Under the pieces are notes generated by a model that worked only from the letters and a program-made list of their open reading frames with translations, did not search any database and had not been told where the DNA came from. A DNA stretch of 64,000 bases from Colletotrichum lupini (Eukaryota; Ascomycota; Sordariomycetes; Glomerellales; Glomerellaceae): NCBI RefSeq assembly GCF_023278565.1, contig NC_064677.1, positions 3,286,001-3,350,000 on the forward strand, written 5' to 3'. A program made the position numbers and the translations under genes. Below are positions 25,952 through 37,065 of this stretch, in pieces (the stretch's first letter is position 1; every line of letters begins with the position of its first letter).

Positions 25952-27447
25952 ATGATGCATTCGATAGCGAGAGCCGCACCGCGTCTCACGCGAGGCCATC
26001 GCGCGGCGGCCATCTCATCCCCGTCCGTGTCGTCATCAACGTCATCGCTACCGACGCGGCGGCGGCAGCAGCAGCAGCGGCAGCAGCGCACCTTCACTAC
26101 CAGCGTGAGCTTCTGGTCATCTTCAGCATCGCCATCATCGTCCTCGTCCCCAAAGTCGAAGGCAAGGCCGCAGGCAAGCAGGCCATCGGCGCCTCCGCCG
26201 CCGTTCGAGCTCGTCCCGACATGTCCGTCGCCGACGTGCGATTGCGCCGCGACGCCGGCGATGCCCGAGGGCTTGGACATTGACTTCAAGAGCCCGCTCA
26301 ACGGCGTCGTCTCGGGGTACGCCGAGCAGGTGCTCGTGTGCACGGGGCAGGACGATTGGGTGTCGAGGATCGAGGAGGAGAATAGCGGGGATAACCTCGC
26401 GGCGGATTTGAAGGAGTTGTTTGGCCGCGGGGGGGAGTATAGCGATGTAAGTTTTTCTCTCGATGATCTTCTCGTTCTTCTTCTATTTCCGTAGCTGTTG
26501 CTATGGGGCAGTTAATACTTGGAACGCACGTACGAGTGTACGTGCCTCGTGGATTTCTGGGACCCAGCACATTCTGGAGCATCGTCAGTTATGTCTCTTG
26601 GTGCCGTGAAGATTCTTCCTTACGTCTCTCGCGGACCTTTATTCAAGATTGTATGAGAACACCTTGGGCTGACGGTAAGTGAAACCTCCCGCCAAACCAA
26701 CAGCCCTGGCACAACATCTCAACCCTAAACGCCTCTTTCCCCTCCTCCGTGCCCCAGCGGAGCGAGCTGCAGACCACGAGCGCCTACCTCCTCCCGAGCT
26801 TCAAGTACGTGCCCTTCTTACCGCGCGTCAGCTTCGACAGCGTCCAGGCCCTCGCAAAGGGCTACCTGCTGCCCGAGAAGCTGCACAAGATGCACGACGG
26901 GAGCCTGTCGCCCGTCCACCGGGACCGGCTGACGCGCAAGGAGGCCTACCGGTCGCTGCTGTACGGGGTTCGGGACGTGGAGGAGGTGCTGGTTTTGATT
27001 TGCGGGCACGGCGGGCGGGATATGCGGTGCGGCGTCATGGGGCCCGTGTTGAGGGACGAGTTTGAGAGGAGGTTTGAGGGGGTTGGGGTTGGTGTTTTGA
27101 GGGGACCTGTTGTGGTTGATGAGAGTGGTGAGGGGGCTGGGAGGATTGCGGTGCCTGAGGCGTCTGAGGACGGTGAGAGGAGGTTTCAGAAAATGTCGGC
27201 GAGGGTTGGGTTGATTAGCCATATTGGCGGGCACAAGTTTGCGGGGAATATCATTATCTATATCCCGCCCGGGCAGCTCATGGCTAATGGGGAGAAGCAT
27301 CCTCTGGCCGGGAAGGGGATCTGGTATGGTCGGGTTGAGCCGAAGCATGTTGAAGGTATCGTCAACGAGACGGTTCTCGGGGGCCGAGTCGTTGCTGACA
27401 TGTTCCGGGGTGGTATTGATGAGGATAGAAAGATCATCAGGCTCTGA
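25952..27447 (+). CDS. AIM32: AIM32-type thioredoxin-like [2Fe-2S] protein
   Basis: Sucrase/ferredoxin-like family protein of the Aim32/Apd1 type, 412 residues. Exons are 25952-26446 and 26704-27447, joined in phase 0 (GTAAGT...ACAG). The N-terminus (residues 1-55) is rich in Arg, Ser and Gln and nearly free of acidic residues, as expected of a mitochondrial presequence; yeast Aim32 is mitochondrial. The C-terminal thioredoxin-like half shows the family's unusual cluster ligands: Cys265 and Cys274 (C-x8-C) and His338 and His342 (H-x3-H), which in Apd1/Aim32 proteins bind a [2Fe-2S] cluster through two Cys and two His. A CPSPTCDC stretch precedes the first domain. The intron is 257 bases, long for this window, and contains a perfect hairpin at 26526-26545. 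In yeast, Aim32 has been linked to redox quality control of mitochondrial import; that role here is inference. Confidence 0.88.
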
Positions 27448-29299
27448 CAGAGTGGATGTGTTTGCATGGGGAAGCTGGCTGGGTGTAAGAGTTGCTTGTA
27501 TCATAACATAGAGTGCGGGACATCTCCACGATGGCACAAGGGGTTTTGTGTTTCTCCGACTGGGTGGAGATTTGAATATCCTAGACGCAGATTTTCAAGA
27601 TTCGCATGAAAGACTTCAAGGGCAGAAACACGTTCATCATCATAAAGACCGCCTACTAGATACTCAGATGCTATATAAGCAGGGCTCTCGACCTCTCCTC
27701 CATTCCCTCGAACAAAGATAGTTTTCTGGCCTCATCAAGGTAGTGGAAGACGCAGCTTCTTGCGCTCCAGGGGAGAGAGGCCATTCTACTTGTTGCCAAT
27801 TCTTGAGCCCAAGGTCAGTGGCCGCCATCGAGCAAGATCGAGGCATCCTTCACGCTACGATACTCGTGTCCCCGAACGTATTCGTGAGTAAACATTCTTT
27901 GGTAACGCTGTGACCAGTGATACGAGACCGTAAAAGGTGATTCGAGGCCATGAAGAGTGGCATGAAGTTATAAAGAGTAATATGAGATCGTTCAATGAGC
28001 TTGATGATGACAACGACAAATTTTAGAGCCCACAGTACGTTTTGACTTGCTTGAGAGCACAATCAGCCCGCAGCCAACCTTTGAAAAATGTTAGTTGAGG
28101 GTCATGACGTTAAGGAATGCCGACGCGAATTACAAACAGCGAAACACTGCTTCGATGCGCTCTAATGAGAAAAAAGAATAACAAAAGAAAACTAAAAGCA
28201 CAACAGCCAAGACTGTGAAAACCCGTTAAGACTCTCTATCCAAGGTGCAACTTTTTAGAACCACCTTCACCTTCTCCCTATAGTGTCCACCCCTGTGCAC
28301 GTATTCGTGAGTACTAATATCCTCAAACACCGAGAAGAGAGGGAAGATACTTCTGGACTTGAGGCTGTAGTTCTCTACTCGTAACTGGGGGGTAATTTTC
28401 CACCTGTCAGGAACTCCATCAATCAGTAATCCGGCTCCAAGGTTCGCCAGTTCGATGGTCAAAGGACAGTCGGCCATCTTAATTTACGGACGTATTTTTA
28501 TGCTCTGCTCGCGTGATTTGAGAGCATGGCTGAGCTGGAATGCGAGATTCAATGTGCGAACTGATGAGATCACTAACACCTACCCACAGAAGTGCGAGAG
28601 CCGGTTTTCAGGTGCCACATTCTCAGTAGTTGATAGGAAGCTCCTCTGGACTAGGATTTGATCTAAAGGATCTGAGACAGTGTCATTTATAAAAAAACAA
28701 CACCCTCATAAGCCGACCAGGGACAGCAGAGAGTTCATTCCGACCTCTACTAACATACCAACTTGTGTAACTTGAAGCTTGAGAATAGAGGAGCCATATG
28801 GAATCTGTGCATCTTCCCCTCCTCTTCTGAGTAGCAGATTATGTGCAAAGAGTTTATGAATGCTGCATAGTTAAGTATTCCTTGCCTCGAGGCACCTGAT
28901 GCGATTTCTGGTTCGAGTCACACTCATGGCATTTGTGACAGCGTCACGTAAAAACCCAACGTCGAAGTAGTACACCTTACTATGCCTTATCATACCCAAA
29001 ACTACTTGAATCTACATTTACATTCAATCAAGTATTGACGACGTCAAAACAATGTCAAACACATATGTCCATCGTTCCCGGATGTGTAAGTGTTTCTTGA
29101 CCACAGTCAAACAAGGGTCTCACGTGACCGTGCGCATCTCCATTTCGCTCAGCGGAACTAGCCCACTCGGAGCTTTCATCATCGACTTTCGTTACTATCC
29201 GCTGCACGTCACTTCGAAAGAGATTACCAGAGAAGCTACGCGCCGATCTGTTCAGAAAGTTCCTACCCTGAGGCAGATCAGGTGGTGCCGAGAAAGCTG
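27448..29299. other. Intergenic with short degenerate repeats
   Basis: 1.85 kb with no supportable gene. A TATA-like ctatataag sits near 27671 without a convincing gene downstream. It contains a four-copy 20-bp degenerate tandem repeat (27917-27996) and a 15-base exact direct repeat (27876-27890 and 28299-28313). Minus-strand frames flanking the latter share a few residues (THEYV) but have no recognisable domain. Confidence 0.5.
27917..27996 (+). repeat. Degenerate 20-bp tandem repeat, four copies
   Basis: Four consecutive 20-base units start at 27917, 27937, 27957 and 27977. They fit a consensus close to GTGATATGAGACCATAAAGA with several substitutions each. No function can be assigned. Confidence 0.65.
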
Positions 29300-30910
29300 A
29301 TGGGAGCTTCTACATTCATCTCTGCCGGCGGTGCGGCTCTCCGGCCGATCGCGGGGCGCTCACTCACTCACATCCGACCTCAGCTCCGTGCCACTCCGGC
29401 CGCCGCAGCTGCATCCCGGTCAATGACACCGGCAACAACTTCACTGCATCTAACACAACCATCTCGCCATTCTTCAGCCTGGGCGAACCGGCGTACGACA
29501 CCAACATCACCACCCGCACTCTCATCCTTCATAACAACGCGTCACCATCGCCTCAAATCCACGACACCTTCACCCACCGCCCCTCAACCTCATCGCCCCA
29601 CGAAACGCAGGGCCAGAACCTTCATAAGCCCCCGCTACCTCCCCGTTCTCATCCTCCTCGCAGTGGGCGGTATAGCATGGGACGCCCAATGGCTCTTCCC
29701 CTCCACCCCGCAATCCAACGACCCAGCCGAGCAAACAGCCCTCGGCCCAGCCCGCAAGTTCATCCCCTTTGACGTCGTCGCCCGCGAGCAGGTCTCCCCG
29801 ACCTCCTTCATCCTAACCCTCAAGGCACCGCCTTCGTCCCACAGCAGCAACGTCCCAAGCGTATCCTCCCTCTGGGACATCTTCGACCTATGGTGCGTAG
29901 AGGTGAAGCAGCCTCAGATCCAGGTCGCGAGGGAGTATACGCCCCTCCCTCCCGTCCCGGGCTCCTCGCATGACGAGGACACTCTCCGCCTCTACGTTCG
30001 CGCCGTGCGAGGGGGTGAAGTTTCAACATATCTGAGCCGTCTAGCACCCCCTTCCTCACCATCAGATGGCCCGGCAACAAAGGGCGATAAAGTCGAACTC
30101 CGCGGTCCACACGGCGAGTTCGACCTCCGCTCCCGCCTGGGCAAACGAGGCGACCGCGTCGTGTTCCTCGCAGGCGGAACAGGCATCGCGAGCGCACTAC
30201 AAGCCGCGCACGCCGTCCTCCCGCTCGCAGACGGACCGTCCATGACCATCTTCTGGGCCGTCAGGAGCCGCGATGAGATTCGGGAGCAACTGGCCGGAGG
30301 CCAAGCCGTGCCGCCACAGGTGAAACCGTCGTCATCGTCGCCGTCGGGAAGCTGGTGGAATCCCTTCTCTTCATCATCGACAAACACCCCCGGATCCCAG
30401 GCCGAGGCCCTCCTCTCCGCAGATACACTCGCCGCCCCCTCGCCTATAAGCAGGGACCTCCTCGCCCTCAAAGTAAAATACGGCGACAAGCTCGACGTCC
30501 GCGTGGTAGTAGACCAAGAAGGCACCGCCGTCCGCGAAGCAGACCTCTCCGCCGCGCTCACTCTCCAATCCTCCCCCACGACTTCTGCCGGTACAACGCC
30601 GACACACGCCGTTGAAGGCTGCAGATTCCACTCTCAGACAGCACACGTCGGCATGGTCGACGGCGCGCCCAACGCCGGGAAGAGAAGCCTTTTCAAGCAG
30701 GACGACTGCGCTTGCTCCGCCGACGACGCCGCGCCGCGGGGAAAGAACGTCTTTGTGGTTTCCGGGCCCGAGGGTTTCGTCCAGGCGTACGCTGGCGCCA
30801 AGCTGTGGCGGGACGGCGGGCAGCTGCAAGGGCCTGTGGGGGGGAGGTTGGGCGCGATGCAGAGGCGGAACCCGGATATCTTGAAGGACTGGATTGTTCT
30901 CAAGTTGTAG
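29300..30910 (+). CDS. CYC2: CYC2-type mitochondrial FAD/NAD(P)H oxidoreductase
   Basis: 536 residues, no intron. The start is the first ATG in frame; upstream codons in frame are non-ATG. Residues 1-105 are rich in Arg, Ser, Thr and Ala (mitochondrial targeting). A hydrophobic segment at about 112-131 (YLPVLILLAVGGIAWDAQW) fits the single inner-membrane anchor of Cyc2. The rest is a ferredoxin-NADP-reductase-type module: FAD-binding REYTPLP at about 209, a second flavin-site motif GPHGEF, the nucleotide-binding loop LAGGTGIASALQ at about 289, and a terminal VSGPEGFV at about 486. In yeast, Cyc2 is a flavoprotein supporting haem attachment to cytochrome c in the intermembrane space. The Cys of the usual CGPP motif of cytochrome b5 reductases is absent (SGPE), and a Ser/Pro linker interrupts the NAD domain, both in keeping with Cyc2 rather than a b5 reductase. 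An AATAAA lies at 31011-31016. Confidence 0.85.
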   Translation: MGASTFISAGGAALRPIAGRSLTHIRPQLRATPAAAAASRSMTPATTSLHLTQPSRHSSAWANRRTTPTSPPALSSFITTRHHRLKSTTPSPTAPQPHRPTKRRARTFISPRYLPVLILLAVGGIAWDAQWLFPSTPQSNDPAEQTALGPARKFIPFDVVAREQVSPTSFILTLKAPPSSHSSNVPSVSSLWDIFDLWCVEVKQPQIQVAREYTPLPPVPGSSHDEDTLRLYVRAVRGGEVSTYLSRLAPPSSPSDGPATKGDKVELRGPHGEFDLRSRLGKRGDRVVFLAGGTGIASALQAAHAVLPLADGPSMTIFWAVRSRDEIREQLAGGQAVPPQVKPSSSSPSGSWWNPFSSSSTNTPGSQAEALLSADTLAAPSPISRDLLALKVKYGDKLDVRVVVDQEGTAVREADLSAALTLQSSPTTSAGTTPTHAVEGCRFHSQTAHVGMVDGAPNAGKRSLFKQDDCACSADDAAPRGKNVFVVSGPEGFVQAYAGAKLWRDGGQLQGPVGGRLGAMQRRNPDILKDWIVLKL

Positions 30911-31010
30911 GAGTAAAAAACTCACCAGGGTGAGGGGTTTCATTTCTCATCTCATAGAGCGAAGCCATGTAAAACACACCGAGGCAAAAGAAGGGAGCAG
31001 GACGTTGCCC

Positions 31011-31016
31011 AATAAA
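31011..31016 (+). terminator. Polyadenylation signal (AATAAA)
   Basis: A perfect AATAAA 100 bases past the CYC2 stop codon, at the expected distance. The gene on the other side (NEO1) converges from the right and ends at 31277. Confidence 0.5.
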
Positions 31017-31276
31017 CTCAAGTTTCGATAACGCTGTCTAATTCTTCTGGGCTGTCGATAGTTCCATCCAAATAATGCCGTACAAAGTTGGGAAAGAACA
31101 GTTTCCCAGGTCCCCCCGTCAAACTCCGCCTAATAATGCAAAAACCGCAGCGGCCGTTCCCTTTGAATGGCCGCGGATCCGTTCGCTGACACCGATCCCA
31201 GACGCCCTAACACAGAGCTTTGAAGATAGATACAAAGAAGATCTCATACAACAATGATAACTAAACACGCTAATGT

Positions 31277-34200
31277 CTACGTGCTCTGCACTTTTCTATA
31301 CGAGGGCGGCTTCATCGTCCTCCTGATGAGCTTCACCGCATAGGGTGGGATGAGAGATATCGCCGCGATGGCGAGGACGCGCCAGATGAATCCCCTGCAT
31401 CGTGTTAGTCTACGGAGTTCTGATGAAGCATGGACGCAAGTAGACTTACAAAGTGATGATGAACTGGAGATCAAAGTAACCACCAAGGAACGGCACGGAG
31501 CCGACATAAATCAGAAACGTGCCAACAATGGAGATGATCATGGCAGGGTGCCACGTCGTGATCTCGATGGCGACCATGAGTAGCTCATTGAGAACTAGTA
31601 CGGTGTACGAGACCGCCACCATCTTGGGTCCGTCGACTTCGGTCAAGAGCTGTGACAGACCTTGGATAGTACAGCCTTGATAGATCGAAACAGCAACCCA
31701 GACGAAAAAGGTACGATAAGACAGGGAACGGCCGGAAGTGAGCTCTTTGTACAGTTCCGGGTACAAGTTTGCCAAGTTTTCGTCCACATCCTTATCAAGG
31801 ACAAGAGAGAGAACGGGGAATGCAGTATACACGGTAGAGTAGCCGACGAGAAGCCAATCCTACAAGTAGACGTTAGCAAAAGAAATGGATGTGCGCAACC
31901 AGAAGAAGTTGGCATACCTTGTAGAGACCATCGGGCTCGAATTTGATGGCAATACTGTACATTGTCTGGCAGACCGCAATGATCAATCCACGATGGATGA
32001 CAAACTGAGCGAGCTTAGCACTGCGCTTGTAACTGTTGCGCCCGTGCCAGACAAGCAATTTAGTCAGGTGGTAGAACTGCTCAATCGAGAAGTCTGCCGC
32101 CAAACTAGCTTGTCGACCTTCTTTGCCAACAATACCAACACCGACGTCTGCTGCTTGAATCATGGAAACATCGTTGCCTCCGTCACCAATACAGCACACC
32201 CTCTTCTTGGTGTACTCCCTAATCAGCTTGGCAACCTCGGCTTTCTGCGTGGGCGAGCACCGACATGCAACAACCGTCGGGAGTTGCACAGCCACGGAGA
32301 CGAATTCGATCCTGAAGTGGGTGAGGAAGAGGGCCAGACTCTCGCCGTCAATCAAGAGACAAGAATCCGTCTTGCCACGGAGGAAATCGAGGTGATCTTG
32401 CGCGTTATCCTTCTTCTTAAGCTTGGAAACTGTGTAGATGTACTGGCCACGAGCGACAAGCTTGGAGCTGACGGCGACGCATCGAGCTGTTTCGACCTTG
32501 TCACCAGTCAACATCCAAATCTTGATGCCTGCGTTTCTCAAAAGCTCCAAAGATGGCTTTACATCCTTTTGTAGCTTGTCCTCCACACCCGTGACGCCGA
32601 GAAGCTCCAGATCGCGCTCAAGGTATTGAGCCACAACACGTTGCATACCAGCGTCTCGTCCAGCGATAGCCAGAGAAGCTGCTTGATAGCTGCCGGTAAA
32701 CTCCTTGTACTGCTCGTAAGACAAGCGCTTCCGACCAACCACAAGTGTACGCAGGCCCTCTCGAGCCATGTTAGAGGTTTCTTCGTCAAGCCAGTCGTTC
32801 TCAGCCACAATGGGGCTCATGACTGTGTCAGCACCCTTTTGATAGAACCAGATTTCGCTGTTGGCGAGGTTCGGCACCGTCGACTGAGTCTGATCGAAGA
32901 ACTGAACAATGATGCCCATGCGCTTACCCTCGGAGGTGAAAGGGAAGACGTCAAGAATACGCACGCGCACAATCTCACGGCCGTTCTCCGTCGACTCAAG
33001 AATCATGCTGGTGCGATCTCGATAGGCGAGGCGAAGTCCGACAGATTCAGTCCAGCGAACGATGGCGATCTCGTCAGGGGAGGAAGCCTGGTAAGAAACG
33101 ATGGTCTTTCCGTCTTCCTCCTCTGTTGTTGGCGTCACGTTGTGGCATAGAGCCAGAGCGAGAACCACATCTCGGACACGGGTGCCAATTTCTCTCCTTG
33201 TGCGAGTTGCACCCACGTTTGACGCGTTGGCAAATGTCGAAGAAGGCGTGATTAACATGGTGCGCGACGAAGGGTCGGTGGTAGGTTGAATGTGGAATCC
33301 TTGCTTGACGTATGATGTGACTTCATCCATGGCCTCGTTAGCATAGGAAACGGTGCCGACATGTATCTTCTTCATCTCCATCTCGTTTTGGGTCAGTGTG
33401 CCAGTTTTGTCACTGAGAAGATACTCAATTCTTCCTAGATCTTCCGGAATTGTACTCGTCCGTACAACAGCTCCAGCAATGCCGGGGTCTCGTTGAATGA
33501 ACCAAGAGTAGGCGCTCTTGCCCATGTCGAGGTTGACGCGCAGACTAATGGGCACGATAGTCGAGAAAAGAATGAGGAATCGCATAATCTTGATATACCA
33601 AACATTCTGTTTGGTGTTTTCGAAACCTTCCAGCGCCACAAGGATGATAGAAAGCGCCAAAGTTAAAGCGCATAAAATCTTGGTAAGTGAGTTGATTTCG
33701 TACTCCAAAAGCCCGGTCTTGGATCGCGAGGGCGCAGTCGACAGCGCTGACCTCGTCTGAGGTCCCGTGTACATGATGACAGCAAGGGTAGTGGCGTTCG
33801 AGGCGATGACTGTGTTCGCCCAGGCCGTGTTGTCTATCGACAAAGGAGCCGAGTTGCCCTCATCTCCGTTGAGCGCGCCTTGCTGGCTTTGGGCATCACG
33901 TTTGCTGGGTAGCAGCTCGACTGTGCCAATGAACTCGTTGACCTTTCTGTCCGGCTTGCCCCCTGTTACCCGTAGGCGAACAAACTCCTCCGTTGTCAAG
34001 TTTTGCGTCAGGGGGGATGCCAGACGCAGCTTCCAATCCGTTTCTCCATCAAGTTGATCAGTTCGGATGAATGTTTCGCCAGCGGCACCACCGCCAGCAT
34101 CGTTGCTCTCGGGTTCTTTCCCCTTGGAATCGGAAATCTGAGGCGCTTTCGACTGATCCTCCTCTGCATCGACTAGCAACGACTCTTCTTCCGCGATCAC

Positions 34201-35355
34201 CTCCATCACTGGCGCCTCTGTAGTTGTCTCCGACGTGATGCACTTCAGAATCACAACGTCGGCAGGAACTCGTTGACCCTTGCCTAGAACAAGGACATCG
34301 CCGACTTTAAGGTCGCGCGACTTACGGCTGAGCTCACGGACAGACGAGGATGGCTGGGCGATCGATCCCTCTCCCTCAGCACGTTCCTCTTCCTCTTGAA
34401 TATCCGAAAGTCTGTCTCTCAGGCCCGCCGAGTTCTTGCCCTTCTTCCTCATGGAATCCGACTTGAGCCTCTTGTGTGTCCGTTGTGCAGAAGCCATGCC
34501 ACGACCCGGCTCATCGAAAGATAAGACGGTGTATGCCTCTGCATTGGCCTCGTTGTCTCGTCTTCGTCTTTCGATATCGTCGTATGCCTCCTTTCCCATG
34601 GTAATGAAGAGTACAAATGCCAAAGGCGCCACGTAAGTCGTAAGGTAACCAATCCGCAGTTGAGGGATTGCTTGCGACAAAGCCACAAGCAAGAAGTACA
34701 TGTTGAAGAAGAAGGAGAACTCGTTATACAGAGTGACGGGCAGAAACGTAAGAGCTGTGTACTTGGCGTTCGATATAAGGTTCGGCGGAAATCTCGTCGC
34801 TTGGGAGGACCCTACGGCAATGAGGCGGGCGCTCGATGGATCGTCTTCATCTTGGTCCTGGGCATCGTCCTTGTCCGGTTCTTGCGCCCCTGAGTTTGAC
34901 ATGAAGCTCGGTAGTCTTATGCTTGAAGTGAGTCGCTCGAATCTGTCTCCGGCGAAGGATCGACGCCTCGGAGGCGAGCCGCCGGGTAGGAGAGGGGAGT
35001 CATCGTCGGAGCCTGCACCAGCGGAGCCATCCCTGTATCGTGATGAGGAGCTTCCGGGTTCGCCGAGAAGTGCTTCAGCATCCTCGCTGGTGCCATCACG
35101 GTCCTGGCCGAGTTGGCCATATCCCCTGGCCTTTTGTCCGGCTCGGCGTGAGCCCCCCATGCGTAGATTCCGCAGTGCTATACGTGGCGATCGATGTTCG
35201 GTGGTCTGGCGGTCGTGTCGGAGGAGACCAGAAGTGCGATCGGTTGTGGTTGTGGCAGGGTCGAGCTCCTGGATGTCGAGATCGAGGTCTGAATCGGAAT
35301 CATTCCCTGGAGAGCCTGGCGGGTCCGCGGAACGATAGGAGGTTGGAGAAGGCAT
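31277..35355 (-). CDS. NEO1: P4-ATPase phospholipid flippase NEO1
   Basis: Three exons: 31918-35355, 31450-31859, 31277-31394 (introns 58 and 55 bases, GT-AG); 1321 residues. The start is the first ATG in frame. Residues 1-190 are acidic, Ser/Pro-rich and presumably cytosolic. Then follow the first membrane hairpin (about 220-275), the P4 actuator motif DGET at about 430, the phosphorylation site DKTGTLTQNE with Asp649, the nucleotide-binding region, MLTGDKVETA and the hinge GDGGNDVSMIQ, and a C-terminal membrane bundle completed by exons 2 and 3. The sequence around DKTGT (EMEMKKIHVGTVSY) and the hairpin are of the Neo1/ATP9 subclass, which acts without a Cdc50-type partner in Golgi/endosomal membranes and moves aminophospholipids to the cytosolic leaflet. 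It is divergent from SEC16, about 1.7 kb apart. Confidence 0.95.
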
Positions 35356-37065
35356 CCCGCCCGCATTGGGAGGAGGTATATGCAAAGAGCAACTTTTTAG
35401 GCAGATGCCGCAGCGCGGGAAGTCGTGATAGAGTTCGGTCGAGGGTGCCTGTGCTGTTGCTCGGAGAGCTGCATCGGATAGCTTCGGTAGGAAAGGGTAG
35501 GAGGATGGCGCGAGCGCTCAAGCGTTCGCAACGGAACGCTGTAATGTCCAGTCACGACGGTGGTGTTGAGAATTTGCGATGAACAGGTTTAGCGTCGAAG
35601 GGTCGTGGTGTTTAGGACAAGTAAGGTATACAGTTGTCGCAAGCATGCCGAGAGAGGCTTGGAGTCTTGGAGGCTTAGAGGCGTGGATGAGGTCGCCTGG
35701 AAAGGCCGAGCCGATCTCATTGGGCGGGTGCTGTCCGGGCAGTATCCAGTTTTCAGTAAGTATTCCAGGGGTGACACGGGGGGCACTTTAAGTGACGGAG
35801 GCAGCCGCGTGGCCTTTAGTGCACTGTAAATTCGCTGCCCGAATACCCCCGGGGCCGTGAGCAAACGGTCTTCACTGATAAAGTAGATGTGGTGGCCGCG
35901 GGTGCGGATGTAAGCTGTGGCTGTCCCTCCTTCTAGCGGGGAGCAGTTCATCTCACAGATCGCAACAAAGTATCTTATTTCGTATGTAAGGATAGGCCCC
36001 CTTGGGTTTCCTGAAGGGACACGGGCTGAATACTCTGGTAAGTTGGGAGGGCAGCTCGCATGTTTGATGTAAAAACACTTCCTGGCTGAGTCTTTTTTCA
36101 CCTCGTGTTTCTTTCTTCTAAAGTCGTCTCGGGATTCTTCATACTTCCCCTTGCTATACTGACACATGTAGGTTATGTCTCCTCTTTAAAAACGGTTCCC
36201 TAGTGAATTGGTGACACATTCCATTCCAGACTGGCCACCTCTATTCATTGACATGGAAACGGTGCCTCGGAACGATGATCAATGTCACCTCAGTCACCAC
36301 TTGTGTCATTGTCAGACTGTCAGTGCCGCACCCGGAGGATCCTCGGGTCTCTGATGTGGCCGCAAGCCCGCGCAATTAGGTAGGTATTCGACTGAACCTC
36401 TGAGGCGGCCCCTTTTGAAGGCGGAATGACGGAATCGGCCCCGATTCTGGACCTGTGACTGGGTGGATCATTCCAGCAATGGAGGACAGCACTGAGGTGA
36501 CGGACTCGTGGATTTTTTTTAGGAGCAGCCTTTTCCGTACAAATACATCGGTGCCTACCGAACCTTGAAGACATGCATGTACCTTGCCACATTGGGCACA
36601 CCTAGAACTACATGCCACATGTACCGCGCTAGACCACCTATACCTCCATCGTACCTGCCAGCTTGCAGTTGCACCTTGACCCACGGCCACCTCATGCTTC
36701 TTCATGCCTTTTGGCTCATTAGACTTTCTTCCCCCTCTAGCAAAGAAAAAAAACCACCTTTGCATCTGTAATCCTCACCTTCGACCCACTGACTCTGAAG
36801 CTCACTATGGAGTTTGTCGTTGTGTATTCAATCTAGACCTCTGCTTCTCTTGTACATGTAGGTTCCGCTCCGTCCTTCTCGGCTTCTCTACCTAACCCTT
36901 ACGTTCAACTTGTCCCCCTGGCCTCGTCGTCGCGTTATGCGACGCCAATCCCCTGGACTCGCGCATCGTGTCTCGTGCTGACCACCAACAACCCAGCTGT
37001 TTCCCCGAGCCTTCGATCTAGCCACATCGCAAATCCGCATGATTCGACCTAATTAGATAAACACC
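35356..37065. promoter_or_regulatory. Divergent intergenic region NEO1/SEC16
   Basis: 1.7 kb between two divergent start codons, so it must hold both promoters and 5' leaders. The SEC16 start has a strong context (CACCATGG). A minus-strand open frame of 192 codons (35589-36167) has no recognisable domain and is probably chance. No clear TATA box was found near either start. Confidence 0.55.

Noticed and set aside
28226..28477. Minus-strand frame of 83 codons
   Set aside because: Protein-like in places but with no start context, domain or splice partner.
35356..35385. NEO1 start ten codons upstream
   Set aside because: That start would be TTG; the first ATG in frame is at 35355.
35589..36167. 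Minus-strand frame of 192 codons between NEO1 and SEC16
   Set aside because: No recognisable domain, no splice continuation, and it lies in a divergent promoter region.
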